Shown here in pieces: positions 1-9,472 of a stretch of DNA of 64,000 bases (its first letter is position 1; every line of letters begins with the position of its first letter). Location: positions 33,677 through 97,676 of the forward strand of contig ONCG01000012.1 in NCBI GenBank assembly GCA_900316285.1, written 5' to 3'. The notes beneath the pieces were generated by a model. It did not search any database. It had not been told where the DNA came from and saw only the letters and a list, made by a program, of their open reading frames with translations. The DNA comes from an uncultured Prevotellaceae bacterium (GTDB lineage Bacteria; Bacteroidota; Bacteroidia; Bacteroidales; Bacteroidaceae). A program made the translations under genes and the position numbers.

Positions 1-20
1 TCATAACGGAATAACGAAAA

Positions 21-2261
21 ATGACCCGGAGAACACTCCTTTTATCCCTCGCCTGTCTGCTGGCAACCGCTGCTGGCGCACAGGTCAGGCAGACACTGGA
101 TGAAGGTTGGCAGTTTGTGCGTACCGACCTGACCATCTGGGAGGTGCTGCGCCCCGTGAAGGCGGGTAAGCCCGAGAGTGTACCTCTGTGGACAGCGGTC
201 AGCCTGCCACACTGCTATAATGCCGACGACGGCGTAGACCCCACCACGAACTACTACGAGGGGCCTGCGTGGTATCGCACAACGCTGAACATCGACAACC
301 CCTACCCTAACGGCCACACGCTGCTTGAGTTCGACGGCGCCGGACAGAAGACCGACGTCTACGTGGGAACGCAAAAGGTGGGCTCGCACATCGGAGGCTA
401 CGACAGTTGGACGGTGGACATCACCGACGCGGGCAGCGGACGAGTAACCGTTGCGGTGCGTTGCGACAATAGTCGCGATGTAGAGATGATTCCCTCCGAC
501 ATGTCCGACTTCTGCCTCTACGGCGGCCTTTATCGGCACGTGCATCTGGTGTATCTGCCCAACGACTATCTCGCTGACGTACAGCTATATGTTTCGGGTG
601 ACAGCGTCGTAGTCTCCTGCGACAAACGGGTAGAGGTAGAACTGACGAACCCAGCAGGAAAGGTCGTCTTCAGGGGCGACAACACACAACCCATCGTTGT
701 GAAGAAACCCGAGAAGTGGTCGCCCGACGCGCCCCGTCTTTATACGGCACGCATCACCTATGGCGAACACTCGACAGAGAGAAGGTTCGGCTTTCGCACA
801 TTCGAGTTCAAACCGCACGGACCGTTCATGCTCAACGGGCGCCGTCTGCTGCTGCAGGGAACGCATCGACACGAAGACCATGCTGGCGTGGGTGCCGCGA
901 TGACCGACGAGCAGATACGCAGCGAGATGCAGCAAATCAAGAAGATGGGGGCCAACTTCATCCGCCTCGGACACTATCAGCAGTCGGATCTCGTGCTGCA
1001 GCTCTGCGACTCGCTGGGCCTGCTGGTGTGGGAAGAGATTCCCTGGTGCCGAGGGGGCGTGGGCGGCGACGCCTATCAGGCGCAGGCCCATCGCATGCTG
1101 GAGAACATGATCAGGCAGCATCGACACCATCCCTCCATCATCCTATGGGGACTGGGCAACGAGAACGACTGGCCCGGCGACTTCTCGACAGAGATTGACA
1201 CCACGGCCGTACGCCAGCTGATGACGTCGCTCAACGACCTTGCCCACCGCCTCGACCCTGGGCGCAAGACCGTCATCCGACGCTGCGACTTCTGTGCCGA
1301 CATCGTCGACGTCTATTCGCCCTCCATCTGGGCAGGATGGTACAGCCGGAAGTTCACCGACTACCGCGAAATGGAAGAAGGCGCTATCGCTAAATATCCC
1401 CACTTCCTGCATGCTGAATGGGGTGCCGACAGCCACGCAGGCCGACATGCCGAGACCGGCTTCGACATCGAGGCCGGCGACCGCAACGGAGACTGGTCGG
1501 AAAGCTATGCCGTACGCCTCTTCGACTGGCATCTGAAGGAACAACTTCGCATGCCCAACCTCACGGGTTCGGCCTTCTGGACCTTCAAGGACTTCTGCAC
1601 CCCGCTGCGGCCCGAAAACCCTATTCCCTACGTCAACCAAAAGGGAGTGTGCCAACGCGACGGAACGCCCAAGGAGAGCTACTACGTCTTCCAGAGCTAC
1701 TGGTCCGGAAAGCCCATGCTCCACATCTACGGACACTCGTGGCCCGTGAGGTGGGGAGCCGTCGGCGAGGAGAAGGAAATCCTAGTCTACTCGAACGAAG
1801 ACGAGGTGGAGCTGTTTGTGAACGGAACCTCAGTGGGAAAGCGGAAACGCAACCCACAGGACTATCCGGCACAAGGCTTCCATTGGCGGGTGCCGCTACA
1901 GGCGGGCAGCAACACCGTTCAGGCCTGCTCCAAGCACCTCACCGACGAGATTACGTTTGAATACCAAACCGAGCCGTGGGGACCGCCCGCCAGCATTCGG
2001 CTCCGACGCATCGGCAACGACCTCCTTGAGGCACAACTCTACGATGCCAACGGCGTGCGCTGTCTCGACAGCAGCGACTGGATAGAGTTCTCGTCTGCCG
2101 GCAACGACGCTTTGTTGCGCAATCAGGGCACCGCCACCGGTTCCTATCGCATACAGGCCGCCAACGGCCGCGCACAGATTCGGCTGAAGGACCTCTCGGC
2201 ACCCTGCGTGGTAGCCGCCCGAGCCGCCGGCCTTGATGCAGCCTTTCTCAGCATTCCCTGA
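21..2261 (+). CDS. Secreted GH2 glycoside hydrolase, beta-galactosidase-like
   Basis: Predicted exported glycoside hydrolase of family GH2 that removes terminal beta-linked sugars, probably galactose, in the periplasm or at the surface. A signal peptide covers about residues 1-20 (MTRR, hydrophobic core, cleavage near AAGA/Q). Domain order is a jelly-roll sugar-binding domain (about 25-190), an Ig-like domain (about 195-265), a TIM barrel (about 270-570) and a C-terminal beta-rich region. The GH2 acid/base Glu is in GLGNEN (Glu381) and the likely nucleophile in HAEWG (Glu466). At 746 aa it is shorter than E. coli LacZ (1,024 aa), as is common for Bacteroidetes GH2 enzymes. A terminator-like hairpin follows. 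The substrate cannot be fixed by reading; a beta-glucuronidase or other GH2 specificity is possible. Confidence 0.9.
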   Translation: MTRRTLLLSLACLLATAAGAQVRQTLDEGWQFVRTDLTIWEVLRPVKAGKPESVPLWTAVSLPHCYNADDGVDPTTNYYEGPAWYRTTLNIDNPYPNGHTLLEFDGAGQKTDVYVGTQKVGSHIGGYDSWTVDITDAGSGRVTVAVRCDNSRDVEMIPSDMSDFCLYGGLYRHVHLVYLPNDYLADVQLYVSGDSVVVSCDKRVEVELTNPAGKVVFRGDNTQPIVVKKPEKWSPDAPRLYTARITYGEHSTERRFGFRTFEFKPHGPFMLNGRRLLLQGTHRHEDHAGVGAAMTDEQIRSEMQQIKKMGANFIRLGHYQQSDLVLQLCDSLGLLVWEEIPWCRGGVGGDAYQAQAHRMLENMIRQHRHHPSIILWGLGNENDWPGDFSTEIDTTAVRQLMTSLNDLAHRLDPGRKTVIRRCDFCADIVDVYSPSIWAGWYSRKFTDYREMEEGAIAKYPHFLHAEWGADSHAGRHAETGFDIEAGDRNGDWSESYAVRLFDWHLKEQLRMPNLTGSAFWTFKDFCTPLRPENPIPYVNQKGVCQRDGTPKESYYVFQSYWSGKPMLHIYGHSWPVRWGAVGEEKEILVYSNEDEVELFVNGTSVGKRKRNPQDYPAQGFHWRVPLQAGSNTVQACSKHLTDEITFEYQTEPWGPPASIRLRRIGNDLLEAQLYDANGVRCLDSSDWIEFSSAGNDALLRNQGTATGSYRIQAANGRAQIRLKDLSAPCVVAARAAGLDAAFLSIP

Positions 2262-2377
2262 CACATGGAACGTAACGCATAACATAACACACGTATCAAA
2301 TCTATTTTTTTCAGTCTTTTTACATACACAAATTTACAAACAGTTAGGTTAGATAAGAAAAAGCTTATTGTTTAGGG

Positions 2378-2412
2378 GGAGGGGCTGTTGTGATAACAGC
2401 GTCTCCTTTTTT
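2378..2412 (+). terminator. Rho-independent terminator after the GH2 gene
   Basis: An imperfect stem with GGAG/CTCC at the base and GCTGTT/AACAGC at the top is followed by a run of six T. It lies about 115 nt after the GH2 stop and before the purH promoter. The rest of the 364-nt gap shows nothing else that I recognise. Confidence 0.6.
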
Positions 2413-2543
2413 CTTTGTGCTCACTATTCATCCTGCTTGGAGGTTATACACCTTTTGACCCTCAGAGGTGAGGATTCATGCACCCCGTGTCTTGACCTAT
2501 GATAAATTTTTCAGCAGAGTCAGAAAAAATTATCAGATTTTTT

Positions 2544-2574
2544 TTTGCAGTGTTCGCACTTATTCGTATCTTTG
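2544..2574 (+). promoter_or_regulatory. Bacteroidetes-type promoter for purH
   Basis: TTTG at 2544-2547 and TATCTTTG at 2567-2574 are 19 nt apart, matching the known Bacteroidetes primary sigma consensus (TTTG, 19-21 nt, TAnnTTTG). The start codon is about 50 nt downstream. Confidence 0.75.
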
Positions 2575-2625
2575 CAGTCCGTTTTAATAATGTACGCACA
2601 AAACAAATAAAAACAATAGCAAGAA

Positions 2626-3234
2626 ATGGCTGATACAAAGAAAATTAAGACCGCTCTGATTTCGGTCTATAACAAAGACGGCCTCGACGAACTGCTGGAG
2701 AAGCTCAATGCCGAGGGAGTGAAGTTCCTGTCTACGGGTGGCACACAACAGTACATAGAAGGTCTGGGCTATGAGTGCCAAAAGGTTGAAAACATTACAA
2801 CATACCCCTCCATCCTGGGTGGCCGCGTGAAGACGCTGCATCCGAAAGTGTTCGGAGGCATCCTCGCCCGCCGCGACAACGAAGGCGACCGCGAACAGAT
2901 GCAACAGTACGACATTCCTGAAATCGACCTCGTCATCGTCGACCTGTATCCCTTCGAGCAGACGGTAGCCAGCGGTGCTTCTGAGGAAGACACGATCGAG
3001 AAGATTGACATAGGCGGCATCTCGCTCATCCGCGCTGCAGCAAAGAACTTCCAGGATGTAGTCATCATTCCCAACAAGGCCGAATACGGCTATCTGCTCA
3101 ACGTGCTGAACGAGCAGGGTGCCTGCACCACACTGATTCAGCGCCGCGAACTCGCCGCCAGCGCCTTCGAAGTATCGAGCCATTACGACACCGCCATTAA
3201 ACATTGGTTTGAGGAAAGAATAAGAAAAGCTTAA
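2626..3234 (+). CDS. purH: IMP cyclohydrolase, stand-alone N-terminal half of PurH
   Basis: Closes FAICAR to IMP, the last step of de novo purine synthesis, in the cytoplasm. The 202-aa product matches only the N-terminal, MGS-fold IMP cyclohydrolase domain of bifunctional PurH (usually 500-530 aa). The IMPCH active-site residues are present: Lys69 in GGRVKTLHP, Tyr108 in DLYPF, Asp128 in IDIGG and Lys140 in AAAKN. The protein ends right after the conserved YDTAI segment, where the linker to the transformylase domain would begin. The missing AICAR transformylase half is a separate minus-strand gene at 49622-50806. The gene stands directly before mreB, where related Bacteroides are known to carry full-length purH. 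A CCTAGG repeat array follows the stop. Confidence 0.95.
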   Translation: MADTKKIKTALISVYNKDGLDELLEKLNAEGVKFLSTGGTQQYIEGLGYECQKVENITTYPSILGGRVKTLHPKVFGGILARRDNEGDREQMQQYDIPEIDLVIVDLYPFEQTVASGASEEDTIEKIDIGGISLIRAAAKNFQDVVIIPNKAEYGYLLNVLNEQGACTTLIQRRELAASAFEVSSHYDTAIKHWFEERIRKA

Positions 3235-3246
3235 GAGAGAGCAAGA

Positions 3247-3316
3247 CCTAGGAAGCCTAGGAACTCCTAGGAAGCCTAGGAAAACCTAGAAAAGCCTAGG
3301 AACCCCTAGGAAAAAT
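3247..3316. repeat. CCTAGGAA short tandem array between purH and mreB
   Basis: Seven near-copies of a 9-10 bp unit centred on the palindrome CCTAGG (one reads CCTAGA) fill most of the purH-mreB gap. Starts are spaced 9, 10, 9, 10, 10 and 10 nt apart. The array is non-coding in this context and is exactly where the second half of purH would be expected. Confidence 0.85.
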
Positions 3317-3360
3317 AGAAAGAACATTACAACAATAACACTTAGAGCAAGACAGACACT

Positions 3361-4383
3361 ATGGGATTTTTCAGCTTGAGACAGGAAATTGCAATGGACC
3401 TGGGCACCGCCAACACCATCATTATCAGCGATGACAAGATTGTGGTGGACGAGCCTTCTGTGGTTGCCCTCGATCGCCGCACCGACAAGATGATTGCCGT
3501 TGGCGAAGAGGCAAAATTGATGTATGAGAAAGAAAACCCCGGCATCCGCACCATCCGCCCGCTCCGCGACGGTGTGATTGCCGACTTCACCGCATGCGAG
3601 CAGATGATGCGTGGCCTCATCAAGATGGTACACTCTGGCTCGCGGCTCTTCTCGCCGTCACTGCGCATGGTGATCGGCGTTCCTTCAGGATCGACGGAAG
3701 TGGAGCTTCGCGCCGTTCGCGACTCTGCTGAGCATGCCGACGGCCGCGACGTTTACCTTATCTTCGAGCCGATGGCTGCCGCTATCGGTATCGGCCTCGA
3801 CGTAGAGGCTCCCGAGGGTAACATGATTGTCGACATAGGCGGCGGCACCACCGAGATTGCCGTGATCTCGCTGGGTGGCATCGTGGCCAACAACAGCATC
3901 AAGGTGGCTGGCGACGACCTCACCAGCGACATTCAGGAATACATGTCGCGTCAGCACAACGTGAAGGTATCGGAGCGTATGGCTGAGCGCATCAAGATTA
4001 ATGTGGGTTCAGCACTCACCGACCTGGGCGACGAAGGTCCCGAGGATTACGTGGTGATTGGCCCGAACCGCATCACCGCTCTGCCGATGGAAGTTCCCGT
4101 GTGCTATCAGGAGATTGCCCACTGTCTGGACAAGACCGTTGCCCGCATCGAAACGGCCGTGCTCAACGCCCTTGAGAACACCCCGCCCGAGCTCTATGCC
4201 GACATTGTTCGCAACGGCATCTACCTCACCGGTGGCGGCGCTATGCTGCGCGGCCTTGCCAAGCGTCTGACCGACAAGATCAACATTCAGTTCATCGTTG
4301 CCGAAGACCCGTTGCACTGTGTGGCCAAGGGTGCCGGCATCGCCCTGAACAATGTTGACCGCTTCTCATTCCTGATGAGATAA
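3361..4383 (+). CDS. mreB: Rod-shape determining protein MreB
   Basis: Actin-like ATPase that forms membrane-associated filaments and directs lateral peptidoglycan synthesis. The 340-aa product has the usual length. The N-terminus is amphipathic (MGFFSLRQE), followed by the phosphate-1 loop DLGTANT, the phosphate-2 region VDIGGGTTE and the adenosine-binding TGGGAMLRGL near residue 285. First gene of the mreBCD-mrdA-rodA cluster. It shares the purH transcript or has its own promoter; no clear TAnnTTTG box was found in the repeat-filled gap. Confidence 0.97.
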   Translation: MGFFSLRQEIAMDLGTANTIIISDDKIVVDEPSVVALDRRTDKMIAVGEEAKLMYEKENPGIRTIRPLRDGVIADFTACEQMMRGLIKMVHSGSRLFSPSLRMVIGVPSGSTEVELRAVRDSAEHADGRDVYLIFEPMAAAIGIGLDVEAPEGNMIVDIGGGTTEIAVISLGGIVANNSIKVAGDDLTSDIQEYMSRQHNVKVSERMAERIKINVGSALTDLGDEGPEDYVVIGPNRITALPMEVPVCYQEIAHCLDKTVARIETAVLNALENTPPELYADIVRNGIYLTGGGAMLRGLAKRLTDKINIQFIVAEDPLHCVAKGAGIALNNVDRFSFLMR

Positions 4384-4395
4384 CACAACGAGGAC

Positions 4396-4488
4396 GACGG
4401 ATTTACGATTCACGCCTTCCGACTCAATGCTGCCCACACGGGTCAGCGGGGTCTGATTCGTGAATCGTGAATTCGTTATTCGTTACCC
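4396..4488. repeat. Inverted and heptamer-type repeat in the mreB-mreC gap
   Basis: ACGATTCAC near 4404 is complementary to GTGAATCGT near 4461, so the gap can fold. The right arm belongs to a run of about four 7-bp words (ATTCGTG-like) from 4456 to 4483. No gene is present in the 129-nt gap. Confidence 0.6.
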
Positions 4489-4512
4489 ACCAATTCGCTT
4501 GCACTAGCACAG

Positions 4513-5373
4513 ATGAAAAACCTGATAGCCTTCATTGCAAAATACAACCACTGGTTCGTCTTCGTCATCCTCGAGGCAATCAGTGCGGTATTGCTGTTTC
4601 AGTTCAACAGCTATCAGGGCAGCGTGTGGTTCTCGACGGCCAATGTTGCGGCAGGAAAGATCTACGCGTGGAACTCGGAGATAGAATCGTTCTTCTCGCT
4701 GACGAAGGTGAACGAAGAGCTCACGCAGCGCAACATCTATCTGGAGCATCAGGTCACGCAGCTCTCCAACCGCATCTCGAAGCTCACCGACGACGGGTCG
4801 TTCCTGCACAGCAACCAGCTGCAGATGTTGGCGAACTATAAGCTGATTCCCGCGAAGGTGGTGACCAACGAGACGAACAAGCGCGACAACCTCATCACCA
4901 TCGACAAGGGAGCTGCCGACGGCATCAAGAAGGATATGGGCGTGGTGTCGGGAACGGGCGTCGTGGGCATTGTCTACATGACGTCACCCCACTACTCCAT
5001 CGTCATCCCCGTGCTCAGCTCGCAGTCGAACATCAGCTGCACCATCGAGAAGCGCGGCTACTTCGGCTATCTGCATTGGAACGGTGGTCCGAGCAGCCTG
5101 GCCTATGTCGACGACATCCCTCGCCACGCGAAGTTCCGTCGGGGCGACAACATCGTCACCAGCGGCTATAGCAGCATCTTCCCTGAAGGCATCATGGTGG
5201 GCAAGGTGGGCTATGTGTTCAACTCTGCCGACGGTCTGTCGTACCGCGTGCAAGTGCACCTCAGCACCGACTTCGGCCGGCTGCGCGACGTGTGCGTCAT
5301 TGCCGACGAGAGCATGAAGGAACGACTGCAGATCATGCGTGCCGCACAAGACTCGATGAAGATAGTAAGGTAA
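4513..5373 (+). CDS. mreC: Rod-shape determining protein MreC
   Basis: Bitopic elongasome scaffold that links MreB/MreD to PBP2. The 286-aa product has one N-terminal membrane segment (about residues 14-32), a coiled coil (about 60-100, SLTKVNEELTQRNIYLEHQV) and the periplasmic beta-barrel region with the family pattern around DKGAADGIKKDMGVVS and SQSNISCTIEKRG. Follows mreB by 129 nt and precedes mreD by 27 nt. Length and context are normal for the Bacteroidetes family. Confidence 0.95.
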   Translation: MKNLIAFIAKYNHWFVFVILEAISAVLLFQFNSYQGSVWFSTANVAAGKIYAWNSEIESFFSLTKVNEELTQRNIYLEHQVTQLSNRISKLTDDGSFLHSNQLQMLANYKLIPAKVVTNETNKRDNLITIDKGAADGIKKDMGVVSGTGVVGIVYMTSPHYSIVIPVLSSQSNISCTIEKRGYFGYLHWNGGPSSLAYVDDIPRHAKFRRGDNIVTSGYSSIFPEGIMVGKVGYVFNSADGLSYRVQVHLSTDFGRLRDVCVIADESMKERLQIMRAAQDSMKIVR

Positions 5374-5400
5374 AAACGAAACAAGAGGAGAGAGACGAAC

Positions 5401-5904
5401 ATGAATCTGGGACTCATCAAAGGCATCGTGGCATTCGTAGTGCTGCTGCTCGTGCAGGCACTCGTGCTGAACCGCATCCACCTCTTCAACTGCGCCACAC
5501 CGCTGCTGTATGTCTATGTGGCGATGCTCTTCCGCCGTAACTTCCCGCGGTGGGCCATCCTCGTGAGCTGCTTCACGATGGGACTCTGCGTCGACATTTT
5601 CTCCAACACACCGGGTGTGGCAGCTGGCGCGATGACGCTCATCGGACTGCTGCAGCCCTACCTGCTCACGCTGTTCCTGCCCCGTGAGAGTCCCGACGAC
5701 CTGTCGCCCAGCATGTCGTCGCTTGGCATCGGCAAGTTCATCCTCTACGCCATCATCCTCACACTCATCTACTGCACGGCCTTCTTTGCCCTCGAAGCCT
5801 TTGAGTTCAGCAACTGGCTGCATTGGCTCGAATGCGTGGGCGGCAGTTTCGCCATCACCAGCCTGCTGCTCATCACCGTCGAGTATTTCCGACATCGCAT
5901 CTGA
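5401..5904 (+). CDS. mreD: Rod-shape determining protein MreD
   Basis: Polytopic inner-membrane component of the elongasome. The 167-aa product is almost entirely hydrophobic, with about five membrane segments, and is the expected size for MreD. A purine-rich ribosome-binding site lies just before the ATG. The call rests mainly on hydrophobicity, size and position between mreC and mrdA, because MreD sequences diverge strongly. Confidence 0.9.
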   Translation: MNLGLIKGIVAFVVLLLVQALVLNRIHLFNCATPLLYVYVAMLFRRNFPRWAILVSCFTMGLCVDIFSNTPGVAAGAMTLIGLLQPYLLTLFLPRESPDDLSPSMSSLGIGKFILYAIILTLIYCTAFFALEAFEFSNWLHWLECVGGSFAITSLLLITVEYFRHRI

Positions 5905-6000
5905 CCCCTGCCCTACTTCCCTGCGAGGCCCCTCGCGAAGCCGGCGAGGTAGAAAGCACACTCCACACATTATTATATATAAGCTATCTATCCTGGAAAA

Positions 6001-7851
6001 ATGAAGGATTTCAATCTTGAATATCGTCGTTATATCATAGGCGGTGTGGCCATCCTCATTGTGGTGGTCTACATCATCCGCCTATTCACGTTGCAGCTGC
6101 TCAGCGACGACTACAAGAAGAATGCCGACTCCAACGCGTTCCTGAAGAAGATTGAATACCCCTCGCGAGGCGTCATCTCCGACCGAAACGGAAAGCTCCT
6201 CGTCTACAACCAGCCCGCCTACGACATCATGGTCATCATGAACGAGGAGAGCGGGCACCTCGACACACTGGAGTTCTGCGAGGCGCTGGGCATCACGAAG
6301 GAATTCTTCATCCAGCGCATGAACGACATCAAGGACCGTTCGAAGAATCCCGGCTACTCGCGCTTCACGCAGCAGCTCTTCATGAGCCAGCTCTCCGACA
6401 AGGAGTTCAGCGTGTTCCAGGAGAAGATGTTCCGCTTCCCGGGTTTCTACGTGCAGAAGCGTAGCATCCGCCAATACCAGTATCCGCATGCCGCCCATGT
6501 GCTGGGCGATGTGGCTGAGGTGTCGCCAAGCGACATCGAGGAAGACGACTACTATCAGCCCGGCGACTACATCGGCAAGCTCGGCGTGGAGCGCAGCTAC
6601 GAGAAGCAGTTGCGCGGACAGAAGGGCATACAGATTCTCCTGCGCGACGCCCACGGCCGCATCAAAGGTCGCTATCAGAACGGCGCCCTCGACCAGAAGC
6701 CCATTCCCGGTAAGGACCTCACGCTAAGCATCGACGTGGAGCTGCAGGCACTCGGCGAGCGACTCATGGAGGGAAAGATCGGCAGTATCGTGGCGATCGA
6801 GCCATCGACGGGCGAAGTGCTCTGCATGGTGTCGTCGCCCAGCTACGACCCACGCATCATGACCGGCCGACAGCGTGGAAAGATGCACATGGAGCTGCAG
6901 AAGAACTCATGGAAACCGCTGCTCAACCGTTCCATCATGGGACAGTATCCGCCGGGCTCCACCTTCAAGACCACCCAGGCGCTCACCTTCCTCAGCGAGG
7001 GCATCATCGGACCCAGCACCGCCTTCCCCTGTTCGCATGGCTTCCACTATCGTGGCCTGCGTGTGGGCTGTCACGGTCACGGGTCACCCCTGCCGCTGGT
7101 GCCCGCCATCTCGACGTCGTGCAACGGCTACTTCTGCTGGGGACTCTACTACATGATGGGCAACCGCAAGAAGTATGCCCACGTGCAGGACGCGATGAAC
7201 ACCTGGCGCGACTACATGGTGTCGATGGGCTTTGGCTATAAGCTCGGCATCGACCTGCCGGGCGAGAAGCGCGGCCTCATCCCCAACGCGCAGTTCTACG
7301 ACAAGGCCTACAAGGGCTCGTGGAACGGACTCACCATCATCTCCATCAGCATCGGACAGGGTGAGGTAAACGCCACACCCCTTCAGATTGCAAACCTCGC
7401 CGCCACCATCGCCAACCGAGGCTACTTCTACACGCCACACGTAGTGCGTAAGGTGCAAGGCGAACCACTCGACACCCTCTACACCAACCGCCGCTACACC
7501 AAGGCTACGCGCCGCTCCTACGACTACATCGTGGCAGGCATGCGGTCGGCAGTAGAGCGAGGCACCTGCCGCTCGGCCAATCGCGGCGACTTCGCCATCT
7601 GCGGCAAGACCGGTACCGCTCAGAACCGCGGCCACGACCACTCGGTCTTCATGGGCTTCGCTCCGATGAACGAGCCGAAGATTGCCGTTGCTGTCTATGT
7701 GGAGAATGGTGGCTGGGGTGCCGACTACGGTGTGCCACTCGGAGCACTCATCATGGAGAAATACATCAACGGCCACCTCTCACCGGCCAGTGAAAGCCGC
7801 GCCGCCGTCTTCCAAAAGAAGCGCATCTACTACGGCAGCACGAATAGGTAG
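6001..7851 (+). CDS. mrdA: Penicillin-binding protein 2 (elongation transpeptidase)
   Basis: Class B PBP that cross-links peptidoglycan during cylinder elongation, working with RodA. The 616-aa product has a single N-terminal anchor (about 12-32), a pedestal/dimerisation domain with the RGVISDRNG motif near residue 56, and a transpeptidase domain. Catalytic motifs are visible: SxxK as STFK (Ser320, Lys323), SxN as SCN (373-375) and KTG in CGKTGTAQNRG. Follows mreD by 96 nt and precedes rodA. Length is normal for the family. Confidence 0.96.
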   Translation: MKDFNLEYRRYIIGGVAILIVVVYIIRLFTLQLLSDDYKKNADSNAFLKKIEYPSRGVISDRNGKLLVYNQPAYDIMVIMNEESGHLDTLEFCEALGITKEFFIQRMNDIKDRSKNPGYSRFTQQLFMSQLSDKEFSVFQEKMFRFPGFYVQKRSIRQYQYPHAAHVLGDVAEVSPSDIEEDDYYQPGDYIGKLGVERSYEKQLRGQKGIQILLRDAHGRIKGRYQNGALDQKPIPGKDLTLSIDVELQALGERLMEGKIGSIVAIEPSTGEVLCMVSSPSYDPRIMTGRQRGKMHMELQKNSWKPLLNRSIMGQYPPGSTFKTTQALTFLSEGIIGPSTAFPCSHGFHYRGLRVGCHGHGSPLPLVPAISTSCNGYFCWGLYYMMGNRKKYAHVQDAMNTWRDYMVSMGFGYKLGIDLPGEKRGLIPNAQFYDKAYKGSWNGLTIISISIGQGEVNATPLQIANLAATIANRGYFYTPHVVRKVQGEPLDTLYTNRRYTKATRRSYDYIVAGMRSAVERGTCRSANRGDFAICGKTGTAQNRGHDHSVFMGFAPMNEPKIAVAVYVENGGWGADYGVPLGALIMEKYINGHLSPASESRAAVFQKKRIYYGSTNR

Positions 7852-7854
7852 GGA

Positions 7855-7917
7855 AGAAGTTTAGACGTTTAGAAGTTTAGACGTTGAGGCGTAGGGGCAG
7901 ACCCCCGTGTCTGCCCG
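7855..7917. repeat. 8-bp word array and GC-rich hairpin in the mrdA-rodA gap
   Basis: Five consecutive octamers of the type AGAMGTTT occupy 7855-7894. They run into a hairpin with arms GGGCAGAC and GTCTGCCC (7895-7917). The gap is 120 nt and holds no gene. Confidence 0.75.
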
Positions 7918-7971
7918 CTCAAATTTAAGACAATCGAAATTCATAAATATGTAAATACGGCAAAACCGTCA

Positions 7972-9441
7972 ATGAAGCAGAACCCTGACAAACAGCCCAG
8001 CGTATTGGGCTCCCTCGACTGGATGACCATCCTCATCTATCTGGCGCTACTCACCTTCGGGTGGCTGAGCGTCTGCGGAGCCTCCTACACCTACGGCGAC
8101 ACCGACATCTTCAGTCTGGATACCCGTTCAGGCATGCAGATCGTGTGGATAGGTTCGAGCATCCTGCTCGGACTCGTCATTCTGCTGCTCGACGACCGCC
8201 TCTACGACGGCACCGCGTACATCATCTATGCCTTACTGCTACTGGTGTTGCTCGCCACCATCTTCAACCCGCATGAAATCAAGGGTTCTCGCTCGTGGCT
8301 CGTGCTCGGACCGCTGCGCGTGCAGCCTGCTGAGTTTGCGAAGTTTGCCACAGCACTCGCCGTCGCGAAATTCCTATCCACCTACGGCATCGACCTACGG
8401 CAATGGAAGCATTTCGCTATTGCCTGCGCCATCGTCATTCTCCCGATGCTGATGATTATCGGCCAGAAGGAGACCGGCTCCGCACTTGTCTACCTCTCGT
8501 TCTTCCTGATGTTCTACCGCGAGGGCATGACCGGCTCCCTGCTCTTTACCGCCGTTGCTGCCGTCATCTACTTCGTCGTGGGCATCAAGTACGAGGCCGT
8601 GCTGCTCTGGGACACACCCACCTCGCTCGGAAAGTTCATCGTGCTGCTCCTCGTGCAAGTGTTCTCGGTAGCTATGGTGGGCGTCTACTGCCGCGACCGA
8701 CAGCGCATGTTCATCCTCCTCGCCTACTGCCTGGGCATCACCCTCGGCGCTCTGCTGTTCTCGAAGTTCGTCATCCCCTTCGACGTCGTCTACGTGCAGC
8801 TCGCCCTATCGGCAATTCTCATCGGCATCCTCATCTATCAGGGATTGAGCACGCGCCTGCGCAACTACTTCTTCATCGCTGCCTTCGCACTGGGTAGCAT
8901 CGCCTTCTTCTATTCCGCCAACTATGTGCTCAACGATGTCATGAAGCCCCACCAGCGTGTGCGTATCAACGTGCTACTGGGCCTCGAGGAAGACCTGGCA
9001 GGAGCAGGCTACAACGTGCACCAGAGCCAGATTGCCATCGGTTCGGGCGGACTCGGCGGAAAGGGATTCCTCAACGGCACGCAGACCAAGCTGAAATTCG
9101 TACCCGAGCAAGACACCGACTTCATCTTCTGCACCGTAGGCGAAGAGGAAGGATTCTTCGGATCGGCAGGCGTGCTCATCTTGTTCCTAATGCTTATCCT
9201 TAGGCTCATCCACCTTGCCGAGCGACAACCCTATAAATTCGGGCGAGTCTACGGCTACTGCGTGGCCAGCGTGTTCCTCTTCCATGTGTTCATCAACGTA
9301 GGAATGGTGCTCGGCCTCACACCCGTCATCGGCATCCCCCTGCCCTTCTTCTCCTACGGAGGTTCCAACCTCTGGGGCTTCACCCTTCTGCTCTTCATCT
9401 TCCTCCGCATCGATGCCGGCCGCAACCTTGTGCGAACGTGA
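7972..9441 (+). CDS. rodA: RodA, SEDS-family peptidoglycan glycosyltransferase
   Basis: Polymerises lipid II into glycan strands in the elongasome, paired with PBP2. The 489-aa product is a multi-spanning membrane protein of the FtsW/RodA/SpoVE family. Conserved features include SRSWLVLGPLRVQPAEFAKF near residue 104, a loop of the form VHQSQIAIGSGGLGGKGF near 347 and the C-terminal TPVIGIPLPFFSYGGSNL. It is longer than E. coli RodA (370 aa) because of extra membrane segments between about residues 200 and 320, which is usual in Bacteroidetes. Last gene of the cluster. Confidence 0.96.
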   Translation: MKQNPDKQPSVLGSLDWMTILIYLALLTFGWLSVCGASYTYGDTDIFSLDTRSGMQIVWIGSSILLGLVILLLDDRLYDGTAYIIYALLLLVLLATIFNPHEIKGSRSWLVLGPLRVQPAEFAKFATALAVAKFLSTYGIDLRQWKHFAIACAIVILPMLMIIGQKETGSALVYLSFFLMFYREGMTGSLLFTAVAAVIYFVVGIKYEAVLLWDTPTSLGKFIVLLLVQVFSVAMVGVYCRDRQRMFILLAYCLGITLGALLFSKFVIPFDVVYVQLALSAILIGILIYQGLSTRLRNYFFIAAFALGSIAFFYSANYVLNDVMKPHQRVRINVLLGLEEDLAGAGYNVHQSQIAIGSGGLGGKGFLNGTQTKLKFVPEQDTDFIFCTVGEEEGFFGSAGVLILFLMLILRLIHLAERQPYKFGRVYGYCVASVFLFHVFINVGMVLGLTPVIGIPLPFFSYGGSNLWGFTLLLFIFLRIDAGRNLVRT

Positions 9442-9472
9442 GGAAGGTCCCAGTGAATGATTCGTTGGTTAT

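Noticed and set aside
2626-3360. Frameshift or sequencing error truncating purH
   Set aside because: No transformylase-like sequence is found in any frame between purH and mreB, and an intact stand-alone transformylase exists at 49622.
4984-5970. Minus-strand reading frame of 328 codons across mreC and mreD
   Set aside because: Composition is low-complexity Glu/His/Gln as expected for the reverse of membrane-protein codons; mreC and mreD are clear on the other strand.
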